Assembly (NCBI GenBank): GCA_027621405.1
Contig: JAQCBT010000002.1
Span: forward strand, 186,001 to 250,000
Reading direction: 5' to 3'
Length of the DNA stretch: 64,000 nucleotides
DNA from: Pseudomonadota bacterium
GTDB lineage: Bacteria; Pseudomonadota; Gammaproteobacteria; Pseudomonadales; Pseudohongiellaceae
The translations under genes were made by a program, and so were the position numbers. The notes beneath the pieces were generated by a model. That model did no database searches, was not told the DNA's origin, and saw only the letters and a program-made list of their open reading frames with translations. Shown here piece by piece: positions 18,177 through 27,752 of the stretch (position 1 is its first letter; the number at the start of each line of letters is the position of its first letter).

Positions 18177-18466
18177 GCTTGCTCCTCCTGGGAATCGGAA
18201 GAGGCTTCCTGTTGCTTGCGCGATTGGTATTCATCATCCAGTTTATCCATCAGGTAGATATATACGTAGATGAGGACTACGAAGACGAGGATGGAACCTT
18301 GCTGGGCAATCCAGAAGCCCAGCTTGAATCCGCCGATGCGGATGTTGTCCAGGACGTCGACCAGCAAAATGCCGCACACGAATGATATGAAAAACCAGAC
18401 ACACAGGAGTGAGAGCACTATTCGAATATTGGATTTCCAGTAGGCATAGGCGTTCTTGTTGGACAT
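18173..18466 (-). CDS. DUF4212 small subunit of sodium:solute symporter
   Basis: A 97-residue protein with two membrane spans (about residues 16-40 and 52-72) and an acidic hydrophilic tail. The sequence WKSNIRIVLSLLCVWFFISF matches the DUF4212 family that precedes VC_2705-type symporters. The ATGA overlap with the large subunit shows translational coupling. Confidence 0.9.
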   Translation of the reverse strand: MSNKNAYAYWKSNIRIVLSLLCVWFFISFVCGILLVDVLDNIRIGGFKLGFWIAQQGSILVFVVLIYVYIYLMDKLDDEYQSRKQQEASSDSQEEQA

Positions 18467-18731
18467 GCTCTCCCCCAGGTTTATTGTTATTGGTAAGGAT
18501 CGGCCTGCAGAGTTGCGATGCAGCTAAATCCCTGTATCGATAGCTCTGTGTTGCGCCAAGGAGTGCTCTCAGGCTCTCAGCGCTTGGATGGTATCACTTA
18601 ACATTTTTAGGGTATAGCGATGGGGCTGGCAGGTCCTGGGATCAGCCCGTTCTCTGCCTGAAGCCCGATTGAGGGCTGAAAGCATGTTGAGGGTGGCCCG
18701 CGGGTGACGAGATTGAGCCTGCGGCGTGGAG

Positions 18732-19238
18732 TCAGTCCAGATCGTACTGGGCGATGTAGTCTTCGATTTTTGCGCTGTGCCTGGCCCGCGAGTCTTCCGG
18801 GGCATTCTGAATATTACGTAATAGTTGCCTGAGTTTCTGACGTTGTAGCTGTGGCTGTATTGAGATCAATTCATTGATGGCGGCATCGCCGTCCTGCATG
18901 AGTCGCTGTGCCCATTTAGACTGGGGCTTATCCTGCTTCTTCGGTGCTGCAAAATGATGCGGAAACTGCAGTTTATCTATGGCCAACTGTACGGCGTCGA
19001 AGTCACAGTCCCGCATGACCCTGCCAATATACTGCAGCTGACGTTTCTTCGCGCCGTGGCTATTGGGGAGGTTGCGGTATTCCCTGATCGCGTCAATCAC
19101 GGCATCGGTAATGGGTAGGGTGACCAGTTGGGCCTCGCTAAATTCTATTAACCTTGCGCCCAGTTCCTGCAACGCGTGTGCCTCCCGCTTGCGCTGGGAT
19201 TTGGATATTTCCTGTTCGTCGGGAGTGTATTCAATCAT
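18732..19238 (-). CDS. darP: Ribosome biogenesis factor DarP (YjgA, DUF615)
   Basis: A 168-residue helical protein of the DUF615 family, which acts late in 50S ribosomal subunit assembly. Typical features are the start with SKSQRKREAHALQELG, RKREAHA being the family hallmark, the central HGAKKRQLQYIGRVMR and a C-terminal lysine/arginine-rich helix. It lies 13 bases downstream of mgtE in the same direction, the arrangement also seen in other gammaproteobacteria only in part. Confidence 0.93.
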   Translation of the reverse strand: MIEYTPDEQEISKSQRKREAHALQELGARLIEFSEAQLVTLPITDAVIDAIREYRNLPNSHGAKKRQLQYIGRVMRDCDFDAVQLAIDKLQFPHHFAAPKKQDKPQSKWAQRLMQDGDAAINELISIQPQLQRQKLRQLLRNIQNAPEDSRARHSAKIEDYIAQYDLD

Positions 19239-19251
19239 GCCAGTGATGCCG

Positions 19252-20610
19252 TTAAAGATAGAACGCCTGGGCGAGTCCGAGGAAAGCGAAGAAACCCACA
19301 GAGTCCGTAACGGTAGTCAGCGCTACAGAACCAGCAAGAGCGGGGTCGATATTGATCTTCTTGAGAAACATTGGAAGATAGGCGCCGGCCAGCGCCGCGG
19401 TTACCAGGTTGATCATCATGGCGGCGGCGATGATGTAGCCAAGTTTCAGGTCGCCGTACCAGAACAGGGCAACGAGGAAGATGATGATTGCCCACAGGGC
19501 ACCATTGAGGCCGGCCACTCCCAGTTCCCGGATCAGAAGCCAGCGACTATTGGAAGGGCTGATATGTCCGAGTGCCAGGCTTCGTATGACGAGAGTGAGA
19601 GTCTGGGTACCAGCGACTCCTCCCATATTGGCCACGATAGGCATGAGTACCGCGAGATAAACCACCTGGTCCAGGGTGTCCTGAAACAGATAGATCACCA
19701 TGGATGCAAATACCGCCGTGAGCAGGTTGACCCCCAACCAGACGGCGCGCCTTCGCGCAGTCTTGAATACCGGGGCGAAGGTGTCATCTTCCTCGTCGAG
19801 ACCCGCCATACTCATCAGGGAGTGCTCGGTGCTGTCCCGAATCACATCCACGATGTCATCGATGGTGATACGGCCTACCAGCTTGCCGTCTTCGTCAACA
19901 ACCGGTGCCGATACCCAGTCATGCTGCTCAAAGAGCTGCGCTACCTGGTTGGATTCCATATTCACAGGAATCGCTTCCACATCTACCAGCATGACATCCT
20001 TTACCGGGGTATTGGGATCCGAAACCAGGAGTTTGCGCAGGGGCAGGATTCCCAGGAACTTGTCATTCCGGTTTACTACCAGGATGTTGTCAGTCATCTC
20101 GGGAATGGTGTCGTGGCGACGCAGGTAGCGCAGCACCAGTTCGACGGTGTGATTCCGCCGCACCGTAATGGTGTCGGTATTCATCAGGCCGCCAGCCGTG
20201 TTTTCGGCATAGCTCAGGATGGACTCGATACGCTGCCGGTTCTGCTGATCCATGGCCTGCAGCACTTCCCCGGCCACTTGCTGGGGAAGCTGTTGCAGGA
20301 TGTCGGCCATGTCATCGGTTTCCAGGCCTTCGGTGAGTTCGATTACTTCTTCGGCATTGAGTGCGCTGAGGATGTCATTCTGCAGGTCCACGTTCAGGTA
20401 CTGGAGAACCTCGCCTTCAGCATCCTTGTCGATCAATTGCCAGAGAACGCTGCGGGTTTTTGGCGGAGTCGATTCCAGAAGGTGAGCAATCCCAGCGGTC
20501 GGCAGTGTCTTGATCATCTGCCGAACCTGGTAAAGAGAGCCGCTGTCTATCGCCTGGCTTAGCTCGAAGACATGGTCTTTCTGAAACTGTGATTCCTTGG
20601 CCTGGGACAT
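19252..20610 (-). CDS. mgtE: Magnesium transporter MgtE
   Basis: MgtE channel for Mg2+. An N-terminal helical domain (about residues 1-125) is followed by two CBS domains (about 130-250), a plug helix and five C-terminal membrane spans. Near the first span lies RRAVWLGVNLLTA and in the pore region PIVANMGGVAGTQTLTLVIRSLALG. I chose ATG 20610 (452 residues); a GTG at 20634 would add eight residues, and neither has a good Shine-Dalgarno. The 177 bases upstream show no obvious magnesium riboswitch. Confidence 0.93.
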   Translation of the reverse strand: MSQAKESQFQKDHVFELSQAIDSGSLYQVRQMIKTLPTAGIAHLLESTPPKTRSVLWQLIDKDAEGEVLQYLNVDLQNDILSALNAEEVIELTEGLETDDMADILQQLPQQVAGEVLQAMDQQNRQRIESILSYAENTAGGLMNTDTITVRRNHTVELVLRYLRRHDTIPEMTDNILVVNRNDKFLGILPLRKLLVSDPNTPVKDVMLVDVEAIPVNMESNQVAQLFEQHDWVSAPVVDEDGKLVGRITIDDIVDVIRDSTEHSLMSMAGLDEEDDTFAPVFKTARRRAVWLGVNLLTAVFASMVIYLFQDTLDQVVYLAVLMPIVANMGGVAGTQTLTLVIRSLALGHISPSNSRWLLIRELGVAGLNGALWAIIIFLVALFWYGDLKLGYIIAAAMMINLVTAALAGAYLPMFLKKINIDPALAGSVALTTVTDSVGFFAFLGLAQAFYL

Positions 20611-20811
20611 GGCAATAATTACTACTTCGCCCACTTCATGACAGTAGCGATAGTAAGAGTCTGTTGAGGTAAGAATAAGATCCTGCGGCGTTCGTGGCGG
20701 CAGGCGCGGCTTGGCTAATTCTACCGGGTTTTGAAGGGCAGTTAAATTGCCAGTTGGCGGGGTTGGATCGGGCCCTGGCAGGCTGTATTCAGGGAAAAGA
20801 TGGTGCCGGGA

Positions 20812-21078
20812 CTACTCGGATTCACGGAATCGGTCGTTGATGAGTTCGATAATGGCGGCCAGTGCTTCTTCCTCGTCCTCCCCATCGGCGGTGACTTTCA
20901 AGGTGGTGCCCTTGGTTGCTGCGAGCATCATCAGGGAGAGTATGCTCTTGCCATCTACCATCTTTGAGTGGCCAACCTTGATGTCGCTGGCGAACCCGGC
21001 CGCAAGTTCTGCCAGTTTCGATGCAGCCCTGGCGTGCAGACCGGCCCTATTTATTACTTCGACTTCCTGTTCAACCAT
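20812..21078 (-). CDS. ptsO: Nitrogen-PTS phosphocarrier NPr (HPr family)
   Basis: An 88-residue HPr-like protein with the phosphorylated histidine H15 in NRAGLHARAASKL and the typical KSILSLMMLAATKGT segment around residues 47-62. It passes phosphate from EI-Ntr to PtsN. I chose ATG 21078 over an upstream GTG (21105) that would overlap rapZ, because it gives the family's usual length and start (MVEQEVEVINRAGLHAR). It is the last gene of rpoN-ptsN-rapZ-ptsO. Confidence 0.93.
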   Translation of the reverse strand: MVEQEVEVINRAGLHARAASKLAELAAGFASDIKVGHSKMVDGKSILSLMMLAATKGTTLKVTADGEDEEEALAAIIELINDRFRESE

Positions 21079-21098
21079 TCTTATCCCGTCTGCCTGGA

Positions 21099-21959
21099 CT
21101 AGCACCCAAGCTCACGATGCCTCACTTGCACGTTGGTGATTCTACTGGAGAAAATTTCTTTTAACCTCTCACAGATGAATACTGATCGGTGCTGCCCGCC
21201 GGTACATCCTACAGCTACTGTTATATAGCTGCGGTTATTATTTTCGTAACTGGGTAGCCACTTATCGAGAAAAGCTTTTATGTCCTCAATCATCTCAGCT
21301 ACATCGGCTTCATCGTTCAGAAATTTCGCTACTTTTGGGTCGAGACCGGTGAGAGACCGCAGATTCGCGTCCCAAAAAGGATTCGGAAGACAGCGAACAT
21401 CATAAACAATGTCGGCATCAACAGGTACACCGTTCTTGAACCCAAAAGACTGGAAAAGCAGCGCCATTCCGGACTTGTGATCGCCCAGTACCTGGGATTT
21501 CACCGTATCCCTCAGGGTCTGCAGGGACATGTTACTGGTGTCGATCGAGAGGCTGGCAAGTGCCGCGATGGGCTCAAGCAGATCTGATTCCTTGTCGATG
21601 GCCTCTTTCAGACCGACATTTTCGGACGACAGCGGGTGCTTGCGCCGACTCTCGTTAAAGCGCTTGAGCAGAGTCTGGCTGTTGGCGTCCAGGAATACGA
21701 CTTCTGCAGACAGGTTCTTGCTTTTAAGGTCTTCGATTATGCTCGGTACCTGTTCCAGGTCTGAGGACAGGTTCCTGGCATCGATACTCACGGCAATTCG
21801 AGGTGAGTCCGCGGCGTCTGTAGCTATGCGTTCGGCCAGCGAAGGCAAGAGGCTGGCGGGTAAATTGTCGATACAATAGTAGCCGCCCCGGTCTTCCAGA
21901 ACATGCAGAACCGTACTCTTTCCTGAGCCTGAACGGCCGCTGATGATGATTAGTTTCAT
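21099..21959 (-). CDS. rapZ: RNase adapter RapZ (nucleotide-binding)
   Basis: A 286-residue RapZ protein. The Walker A motif GRSGSGKS occupies residues 8-15. The C-terminal half has DVRCLPNPFWD and the conserved VAVGCTGGQHRSVFICERL. In E. coli RapZ guides the small RNA GlmZ to RNase E and so controls amino-sugar synthesis for the cell envelope. No glmZ-like RNA is visible here. It sits between ptsN and ptsO, as in most gammaproteobacteria. Confidence 0.95.
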   Translation of the reverse strand: MKLIIISGRSGSGKSTVLHVLEDRGGYYCIDNLPASLLPSLAERIATDAADSPRIAVSIDARNLSSDLEQVPSIIEDLKSKNLSAEVVFLDANSQTLLKRFNESRRKHPLSSENVGLKEAIDKESDLLEPIAALASLSIDTSNMSLQTLRDTVKSQVLGDHKSGMALLFQSFGFKNGVPVDADIVYDVRCLPNPFWDANLRSLTGLDPKVAKFLNDEADVAEMIEDIKAFLDKWLPSYENNNRSYITVAVGCTGGQHRSVFICERLKEIFSSRITNVQVRHRELGC

Positions 21960-22002
21960 ATTCGGTCGATCGACATCGCTATAGTCAGGCTCCTGAACCT
22001 GT

Positions 22003-22455
22003 CTAGCCGTGCATTATTGCAATATTGAACAGATCGTTACTGTCGAAAGTATTGCGTAAGGTAAAACAGAAATCTTCATCGCTAAGTAATTCGGCTATGG
22101 CGGCCAGCGCCTTCACGTGATCGTCAGTTTTTTGCTCTGGAACGATCAGGACAAACAGGATATCGACCGGTTTGCCGTCGATGGAGTCATAGTCAACGGG
22201 CTCCGCCAGGGTGATCAGGGCGCCCGTAATCTGGTCGCATTTGGCAACCCGGCAATGGGGTATGGCGATGCCTTTGCCCAGTCCTGTCGAACCGAGCTGT
22301 TCTCTTCCCAGCAGAGCATGATAGATATCTTTTGCATTTAGCTCGCTGTCTTGCTCGGCCAGTAATTCACTTATGCTGGTGAGGATTCGCTTCTTGCTAC
22401 CCCATTCCATGCGGCAGAAACATCGTTCTGCGGTCAATATATCTTCCAGTTGCAT
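22003..22455 (-). CDS. ptsN: PTS IIA-like nitrogen regulatory protein PtsN (EIIA-Ntr)
   Basis: A 150-residue EIIA-Ntr whose phospho-accepting histidine is H67 in GKGIAIPHCRV. It has the usual PTS-EIIA fold motifs DHVKALAAIAELLSDEDF near the C-terminus. It receives phosphate from NPr and regulates potassium transport and other targets. Here it follows rpoN after only 50 bases; the hibernation factor gene hpf usually found between them is missing. Confidence 0.95.
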   Translation of the reverse strand: MQLEDILTAERCFCRMEWGSKKRILTSISELLAEQDSELNAKDIYHALLGREQLGSTGLGKGIAIPHCRVAKCDQITGALITLAEPVDYDSIDGKPVDILFVLIVPEQKTDDHVKALAAIAELLSDEDFCFTLRNTFDSNDLFNIAIMHG

Positions 22456-22505
22456 TGTCTAAATAATATCGATGAGTTGATGGTTAATGTTCGATGTTGT
22501 GGTGC

Positions 22506-23975
22506 CTAGTCCACCAGTCGCTTGCGTTCATTCGAGGGCGGGATCGACAAGGACTCCCGGTATTTGGCAATCGTTCTGCGAGCAACGTTGATGCCTTTTT
22601 CTTCCAGTAGTTGGGTTATCTTGCTGTCGCTGAGGGGTTTCCGCGCGTTTTCAGCCGCGATCAGTTTCTTGATAATCGCGCGAATAGCAGTTGAGGAACA
22701 CTCGCCACCACCCTTGGTTGAGACATGACTGGAAAAGAAATATTTCAGTTCGAAAATGCCGCGCGGAGTGTGCATGTATTTCTGGGTGGTAACCCGTGAG
22801 ATTGTGGACTCGTGCATGCCTACTGCTTCAGCGATATCGTGGAGTACCAGGGGCTTCATGGCTTCTTCCCCATACTCAAGAAAGCCTTTCTGGTGTTCGA
22901 CGATTCGGGTCGCGACCTTCATGAGGGTCTCATTGCGGCTCTGCAGGCTCTTGATGAACCAGCGTGCTTCCTGCAGTTTGTCCCGCATGTAATTGTTGTC
23001 ATCGCTGGTGTCCGCACGCTTCACCAGTGCCGCGTAACTGTCGTTGATCCTGATCCTGGGTGCAGTATCGGGGTTGAGCTCTACTCTCCATTTGCCCGTA
23101 TCGGCCTGTTTAGTGACTATGACATCAGGAACGATGTAGGAGGTGGAGGGCGGAGCGATTGCAGAGCCTGGTCTGGGATCAAGGCTCTCGATGACCGCGA
23201 TGGTGTCTCTTAATTCAGATTCCTTTAGCCTTGTGCGGCGCATCAACTGGGCATAGTCACGGTGTCCCAGCAATTCCAGATGTTCGCGAATAATGAGCTT
23301 GGCGTTAGCAATGAGTTCGGGGCGTACTCCCAGGTCAAGCTGGTTGAGCTGAATCAGCAGACATTCAGCCAGGTTACGATAGCCGACACCCACCGGATCG
23401 AATTGTTGTATTCGGTGTAACACAGCCAGTACTTCATCGACTTCCAGTTCCAGGCCGGGGTCGAAGCCGGCATGGATGGATTCCAGATCCAGGCTAAGCA
23501 TGCCATTAGCATCGATTGCATCGATAATCGCCATGGCTATGGCTTCGTCCCGCTCTGACATAGGGGTCAGGTTTAGTTGCCATAGCAGATGATCCTGCAA
23601 GGTCTCCTCGGCCGTATTGCGTGACTCGAAATCGTAGTTGTCACTGTCAGAGGAATAGTTGGACGAGGCTGTGGGGTAGATGTCATCCCAGTTACTGTCT
23701 ACTGACAGCTCGTTGGGGATCTGCTCCTCCCATCCGGAGTCATCCCCATTGAGTTTCTGGTTGTCATTCGAATCGATGGAGTGGGGATGCTCGTCGGAAG
23801 GACGGTCATCTTCGTCGTTGGATTCTTCCATGTCGAGCATGGGGTTTGACTCCAGCGCCTGGTGAATCTCTTGCTGCAGATCGAGAGTAGAAAGTTGCAG
23901 GAGTCGAATCGCTTGCTGCAGCTGCGGTGTCATGGTCAATTGCTGACCGAGCTTTAGCTGAAGCGATAATTTCAT
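22506..23975 (-). CDS. rpoN: RNA polymerase sigma-54 factor
   Basis: A 489-residue sigma-54. Region I at the N-terminus is glutamine/leucine-rich ([28 protein letters not shown] begins the protein), region II is acidic (about residues 50-110), and the RpoN box [10 protein letters not shown] lies at about residues 465-474. It recognises -24/-12 promoters and needs enhancer-binding ATPases. It heads the leftward rpoN-ptsN-rapZ-ptsO group; lptB ends 272 bases upstream, so rpoN probably has its own promoter. Confidence 0.97.
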   Translation of the reverse strand: MKLSLQLKLGQQLTMTPQLQQAIRLLQLSTLDLQQEIHQALESNPMLDMEESNDEDDRPSDEHPHSIDSNDNQKLNGDDSGWEEQIPNELSVDSNWDDIYPTASSNYSSDSDNYDFESRNTAEETLQDHLLWQLNLTPMSERDEAIAMAIIDAIDANGMLSLDLESIHAGFDPGLELEVDEVLAVLHRIQQFDPVGVGYRNLAECLLIQLNQLDLGVRPELIANAKLIIREHLELLGHRDYAQLMRRTRLKESELRDTIAVIESLDPRPGSAIAPPSTSYIVPDVIVTKQADTGKWRVELNPDTAPRIRINDSYAALVKRADTSDDNNYMRDKLQEARWFIKSLQSRNETLMKVATRIVEHQKGFLEYGEEAMKPLVLHDIAEAVGMHESTISRVTTQKYMHTPRGIFELKYFFSSHVSTKGGGECSSTAIRAIIKKLIAAENARKPLSDSKITQLLEEKGINVARRTIAKYRESLSIPPSNERKRLVD

Positions 23976-24085
23976 GGACTGTACTACTTACAGGGCTGGA
24001 ACAGGTTATGGGTCGAAAATAGGTGGCAGCTTATGCCGACTGTTAAGGCTGTAGCCACCTGCTCATCCGGTTAATCGATGGCTGC

Positions 24086-24094
24086 AGTATAGCA
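24086..24094 (-). promoter_or_regulatory. Candidate extended -10 promoter for rpoN
   Basis: On the minus strand TGCTATACT matches an extended -10 element (TGn followed by TATACT), about 110 bases before the rpoN start. No convincing -35 accompanies it, as is common for extended -10 promoters. This is inferred from motif only. Confidence 0.4.
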
Positions 24095-24247
24095 AAATTC
24101 GTGCCGTGCATGCATAAATCATGTATCAATCGTTGGCTGATAGTGGGCCGTGTTGGAAGTTCTTCTGGACAGGGTCCACTGGCGGTCTTGAACCATGGGA
24201 AGGGAGTTCGGGCAGGCACAGGGAAATGACTGAATCCAGAGGCTGTA

Positions 24248-24967
24248 TCAGATTCGAAATTGTTCGCCGAGATAGACTTGCCGCACTTTTTCATTGCCCA
24301 GGATTGCTTCCGCGTTGCCTTCGGCGATGATCTGGCCCTCACTGACTATATATGCCTTCTCACAGATGTCGAGGGTTTCCCGCACATTATGATCGGTGAG
24401 CAGGACGCCGATATTGCGAGACTTCAGCTGCTCGATAATTTGCTTGATGTCGCTGACGGAGATCGGGTCGACTCCGGCAAAAGGCTCATCCAGCAGGATA
24501 AACTTCGGATCGGTAGCCAGGGTGCGGGCAATCTCTGTTCGCCGGCGCTCGCCGCCTGACAGGCTCATGCCTTTGTTCTGGCGTATGTGCAGGATATTAA
24601 ACTCCCCCAGTAGCTTCTCCAGTTTTGATTGCTTCTCTTCACTACTCAGGTCCTTTCGGGTTTCCAGAATTGAAAGGATATTTTCTTCAACAGTCAGAGT
24701 CCTGAAGATAGAGGAATCCTGGGGCAAATAGGAGAGACCACGACGGGCGCGTTCATGAATGGGTAACCGGGTCAGGTCATGTTCGTCCAGCCTGACTTCG
24801 CCGCCGTCGGCCCTGATCAGGCCAACGATCATGTAGAAGCAGGTAGTCTTGCCCGCTCCGTTGGGGCCCAGCAGGCCTACGATCTCACCTCGAGCAATGG
24901 ACAGGGATACATCCCTGACTACTTCTCTGCCTTTGTAGGTCTTGGCTAGATTTTTGGCACTGAGCAT
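24248..24967 (-). CDS. lptB: LPS export ABC transporter ATPase LptB
   Basis: A 239-residue ABC ATPase that powers LPS extraction with LptF/LptG. Walker A is GPNGAGKT (residues 34-41), the signature is [13 protein letters not shown] (about 136), and Walker B is [13 protein letters not shown]. It matches the LptB length closely. It follows lptA by 15 bases, completing lptC-lptA-lptB; lptF and lptG are not in the window. Confidence 0.97.
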   Translation of the reverse strand: MLSAKNLAKTYKGREVVRDVSLSIARGEIVGLLGPNGAGKTTCFYMIVGLIRADGGEVRLDEHDLTRLPIHERARRGLSYLPQDSSIFRTLTVEENILSILETRKDLSSEEKQSKLEKLLGEFNILHIRQNKGMSLSGGERRRTEIARTLATDPKFILLDEPFAGVDPISVSDIKQIIEQLKSRNIGVLLTDHNVRETLDICEKAYIVSEGQIIAEGNAEAILGNEKVRQVYLGEQFRI

Positions 24968-24982
24968 AGAGTCAGTTATCGG

Positions 24983-25495
24983 CTAGTTGGTAGCCGAGCT
25001 AAGTGAGCCCTGGCAAGGACCTGTCCCGCTAACCAGGTCCAGCTCTGTCTGGTGAACGATTCTTGCGCAGCGCATGGTGGAGTCGGGGGTTTCCAGGAAT
25101 GCATTACCGACCAGCTCCACGATGGTTTCCTGCGAAGTCTCATCATTGTACATAATCAGGGTGTCGCTGGTGCCGGAGACAGCTTCGTCCGCCGATTCGC
25201 TATTCTGTTGATAGCTTACCGGAGTTCCTGTCACCGTCACTCTGAGCAGCTCATCGGTATCGAGGGTATATTCGAAGCGCGCCTCATTGCCTCGAACTTC
25301 AATTTCTCCCTGTACGACGATGACATTCTCTTTCATGTTCACGATGCGAAGTTCACCTTCGATGGAGACGCGAAACTCCCCGTCATGATTCCAGCTCACC
25401 GGAGTTACTGGCTCGGATTCTGCGGCGGACGTTGCCATGGGAATCGACAGCGCGATAGTCAGTAATGTCGCATTAAGGAATTGGTCTGATTTCAT
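24983..25495 (-). CDS. lptA: LPS transport periplasmic protein LptA
   Basis: A 170-residue OstA-fold protein that forms the periplasmic LPS bridge. A signal peptide (MKSDQFLNATLLTIALSIPM, then ATSAAES) is cleaved near residue 26. The mature part shows the repeating beta pattern of LptA (ENVIVVQGEIEVRGNEARFEY). I chose ATG 25495 because it gives a normal signal peptide and has GAAGG five bases upstream; a longer open frame to 25621 lacks these. It overlaps lptC by 23 bases. Confidence 0.92.
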   Translation of the reverse strand: MKSDQFLNATLLTIALSIPMATSAAESEPVTPVSWNHDGEFRVSIEGELRIVNMKENVIVVQGEIEVRGNEARFEYTLDTDELLRVTVTGTPVSYQQNSESADEAVSGTSDTLIMYNDETSQETIVELVGNAFLETPDSTMRCARIVHQTELDLVSGTGPCQGSLSSATN

Positions 25496-26063
25496 ACCGG
25501 CCTTCGCCATTCCTGATGAAAAGTATTTCGTCGCCGTCCAGTTGTGCAAACATGCCAATGGCGCGTTGCTGAATGTTTGGCGTGTGCATAGCCACAGGTT
25601 GATCAGTTTGCATCGTCTCATTAGCGGGATCGATTGTCAGAAATTCGGTTGAGAGTACCGTTCTGTTGCCAAAATCATCCAGGCTATAGATCTCCACATC
25701 ACCGCTAAGTTCAATCGTGCCTTCCTGCAGATTACTGTCTCCATTCTGCGGGGCCAGGTAGCCTCGCTCGGCGACAATGTTCCAGTGTGATTTTCCGTCC
25801 CGGAACAGGCGAATAAATGGTTCCAGCAATTCAGAGGTCTGGTCCTTGAAATGGTACTGACGCCTGGCCTGGAGCGTATAGCTTATCGAACCACTCGCAT
25901 CGTAGAGTACCGAATTTATACCATCGCTGACGGCATCATATTCCAGTAGTTCGCCAGCATTCTCGGCAGAATCTTCTTCACTGATAGAACTGATACTGTC
26001 CAATCCAAAATACAGAAGCAGGGCAGTCACAGAGCTAATGATGAAAAAAGTGAATTTCTGCAT
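25473..26063 (-). CDS. lptC: LPS export inner-membrane protein LptC
   Basis: A 196-residue bitopic protein with an N-terminal membrane anchor (about residues 4-20) and a periplasmic beta-jellyroll part, including ARRQYHFKDQTSELLEPFIRLF, a typical LptC segment. It links LptB2FG to LptA. It lies between kdsC and lptA, as in E. coli and Pseudomonas. Confidence 0.93.
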   Translation of the reverse strand: MQKFTFFIISSVTALLLYFGLDSISSISEEDSAENAGELLEYDAVSDGINSVLYDASGSISYTLQARRQYHFKDQTSELLEPFIRLFRDGKSHWNIVAERGYLAPQNGDSNLQEGTIELSGDVEIYSLDDFGNRTVLSTEFLTIDPANETMQTDQPVAMHTPNIQQRAIGMFAQLDGDEILFIRNGEGRYEIRPIP

Positions 26064-26137
26064 ACCGTCATAGTCATCCCAACACGCTTCGAGAGCTTAT
26101 CACGAAACGCCGGTGTCACGATAAAATCAGGGGTTCC

Positions 26138-26668
26138 CTAGTCGAGATAGGCGAGGAACTTGTCCTGGGCATTGAGGATGAAGTCCGCGGTCTCCCTTAC
26201 TGCGCCGTTGCCACCGCCGCGCTCAGTAATCAGTTCTGCCCTGGTCGCCAGATCCGGATGCCCACTGCCAACTGCCACGCCAAGTCCAACGATACGCATC
26301 ACTGGCAGATCCGGGAAATCGTCGCCGATAAAGGCAACTTGCTCTGGACTGCTGCCGGTTCGATCCAGTGCATCTCTCAAAGCATCGACCTTGTTTGATT
26401 GCCCCTGATAGAGTAGATCGATACCCAACTCTCTGGCTCTTCGCGCGAGGAGTTCAGAGTTGCGACCGGTAATGATGCCAACCTGAATGTCATTTTCAAT
26501 CAGCATCTTGATGCCGTGCCCATCCAGAGTACAGAACGCCTTCATCTCTTCACCGGAATTGCTGTAATAGAGTTTGCCGTCGGTGAGGACGCCGTCCACA
26601 TCGAGGAGCAGAAGCCTGATTTGGCTTGCAAGTTCCCGGGCTTCCAGTTGACTGATGTTGAATTGCAT
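26138..26668 (-). CDS. kdsC: 3-deoxy-D-manno-octulosonate 8-phosphate phosphatase
   Basis: A 176-residue HAD phosphatase of the short, capless KdsC type. The nucleophile motif is LLDVDGVLTDG with D23 and D25; motif III/IV appears as VAFIGDDFPDLPVM. It removes phosphate from Kdo-8-P, giving Kdo for lipid A core. It follows kdsD, which makes the precursor, by 68 bases. Confidence 0.96.
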   Translation of the reverse strand: MQFNISQLEARELASQIRLLLLDVDGVLTDGKLYYSNSGEEMKAFCTLDGHGIKMLIENDIQVGIITGRNSELLARRARELGIDLLYQGQSNKVDALRDALDRTGSSPEQVAFIGDDFPDLPVMRIVGLGVAVGSGHPDLATRAELITERGGGNGAVRETADFILNAQDKFLAYLD

Positions 26669-26736
26669 GGAGATCTATATCGAGCGGTGATTGTCAGGAT
26701 GAGAAGGGGGCAAGGGGACAAGAATCGTCATGGCCG

Positions 26737-27711
26737 CTACACAACGTTGGCCTGTAACAGGTCATGCATCTTTACTATGCCGTCGATCTGGGAGTCAGCA
26801 TTTACTATGAGTAGTACATAGACATTCGACTCCTGCATGACTCTGGCTGCTTCTGCGGCCAGGGCCTTGCCATCGATATGCTTGAATTCGCGGGACATCA
26901 CTTCCTCCACAGCCAGGGACCTGATGTCTTTGCCGCTATCCAGAGTACGACGCAAATCGCCGTCGGTGAAAACCCCGACTACGACATTCTCAGAATTGCA
27001 GACAGTAGTCAGGCCGAAACCCTTGCCGCCCATTTCTATGAGTGCTTCGGCAACGATTGTGCCTTCCCTCACCAGTGGGATCTCGTCGCCTGTATGCATC
27101 ACATCCTCGACCTTGACCAAAAGTCGCCGCCCCAGAGCGCCGCCAGGATGGGAACTGGCGAAATCCGAATGGGTAAAACCCCTGGCTTCCAGAAGCGCCA
27201 TGGCCAGGGCATCACCTAGTACCAGGGTGGCAGTGGTACTCGATGTGGGGGCCAGTCCCAGCGGACAGGCTTCCTCCGCCACGCTCACATCCAGGTAAAA
27301 ATCTGCGGCCTCGGCCAGGGTCGACCCGGAGTTCCCGCTCATGCCTATGATAGGTATGTTTTTGCGCTTGAGTAGTGGTAGCAGTGAGGTGATCTCGTCT
27401 GTGTTGCCGGAGTTGGATATCGCCAGCACCAGATCGCCCTCGGTAATCATGCCGAAATCACCATGGCTGGCTTCGGCAGGATGTACGAACAGGGAAGGGG
27501 TCCCTGTGCTGGCCAGGGTTGCGGCAATCTTTTTTCCAATGTGGCCAGACTTCCCCATGCCCAGAACAACCACTCGACCCTTGCATTGAAGGATTGTGTT
27601 GCAGGCTGCTTCGAAGGCGGGATTTATCCTTTCCTTGAGAGCCGAGACGGCGGCCAGTTCTATCTCGATGGTGCGAAGAGCACTTTCTGCCAGAGAAATT
27701 TCTTTAGTCAT
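26737..27711 (-). CDS. kdsD: D-arabinose 5-phosphate isomerase
   Basis: A 324-residue enzyme with an N-terminal SIS isomerase domain (about residues 40-185, GMGKSGHIGKKIAATLASTGT and ISNSGNTDE) and two C-terminal CBS domains (about 210-324). It converts ribulose 5-phosphate to arabinose 5-phosphate, the first step of Kdo synthesis. The length and layout match KdsD. It lies between the yrbG-like antiporter and kdsC, as in E. coli. Confidence 0.96.
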   Translation of the reverse strand: MTKEISLAESALRTIEIELAAVSALKERINPAFEAACNTILQCKGRVVVLGMGKSGHIGKKIAATLASTGTPSLFVHPAEASHGDFGMITEGDLVLAISNSGNTDEITSLLPLLKRKNIPIIGMSGNSGSTLAEAADFYLDVSVAEEACPLGLAPTSSTTATLVLGDALAMALLEARGFTHSDFASSHPGGALGRRLLVKVEDVMHTGDEIPLVREGTIVAEALIEMGGKGFGLTTVCNSENVVVGVFTDGDLRRTLDSGKDIRSLAVEEVMSREFKHIDGKALAAEAARVMQESNVYVLLIVNADSQIDGIVKMHDLLQANVV

Positions 27712-27752
27712 TGCGCACGATCGGGTTCAGGGAGGAAGGTGAGAATCAGGAT

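Noticed and set aside
19063-20562. A 499-codon rightward open frame
   Set aside because: It lies wholly antisense to mgtE and darP, whose proteins are clearly recognisable. Its translation is rich in histidine, glutamine and arginine as expected of a reverse-frame shadow.
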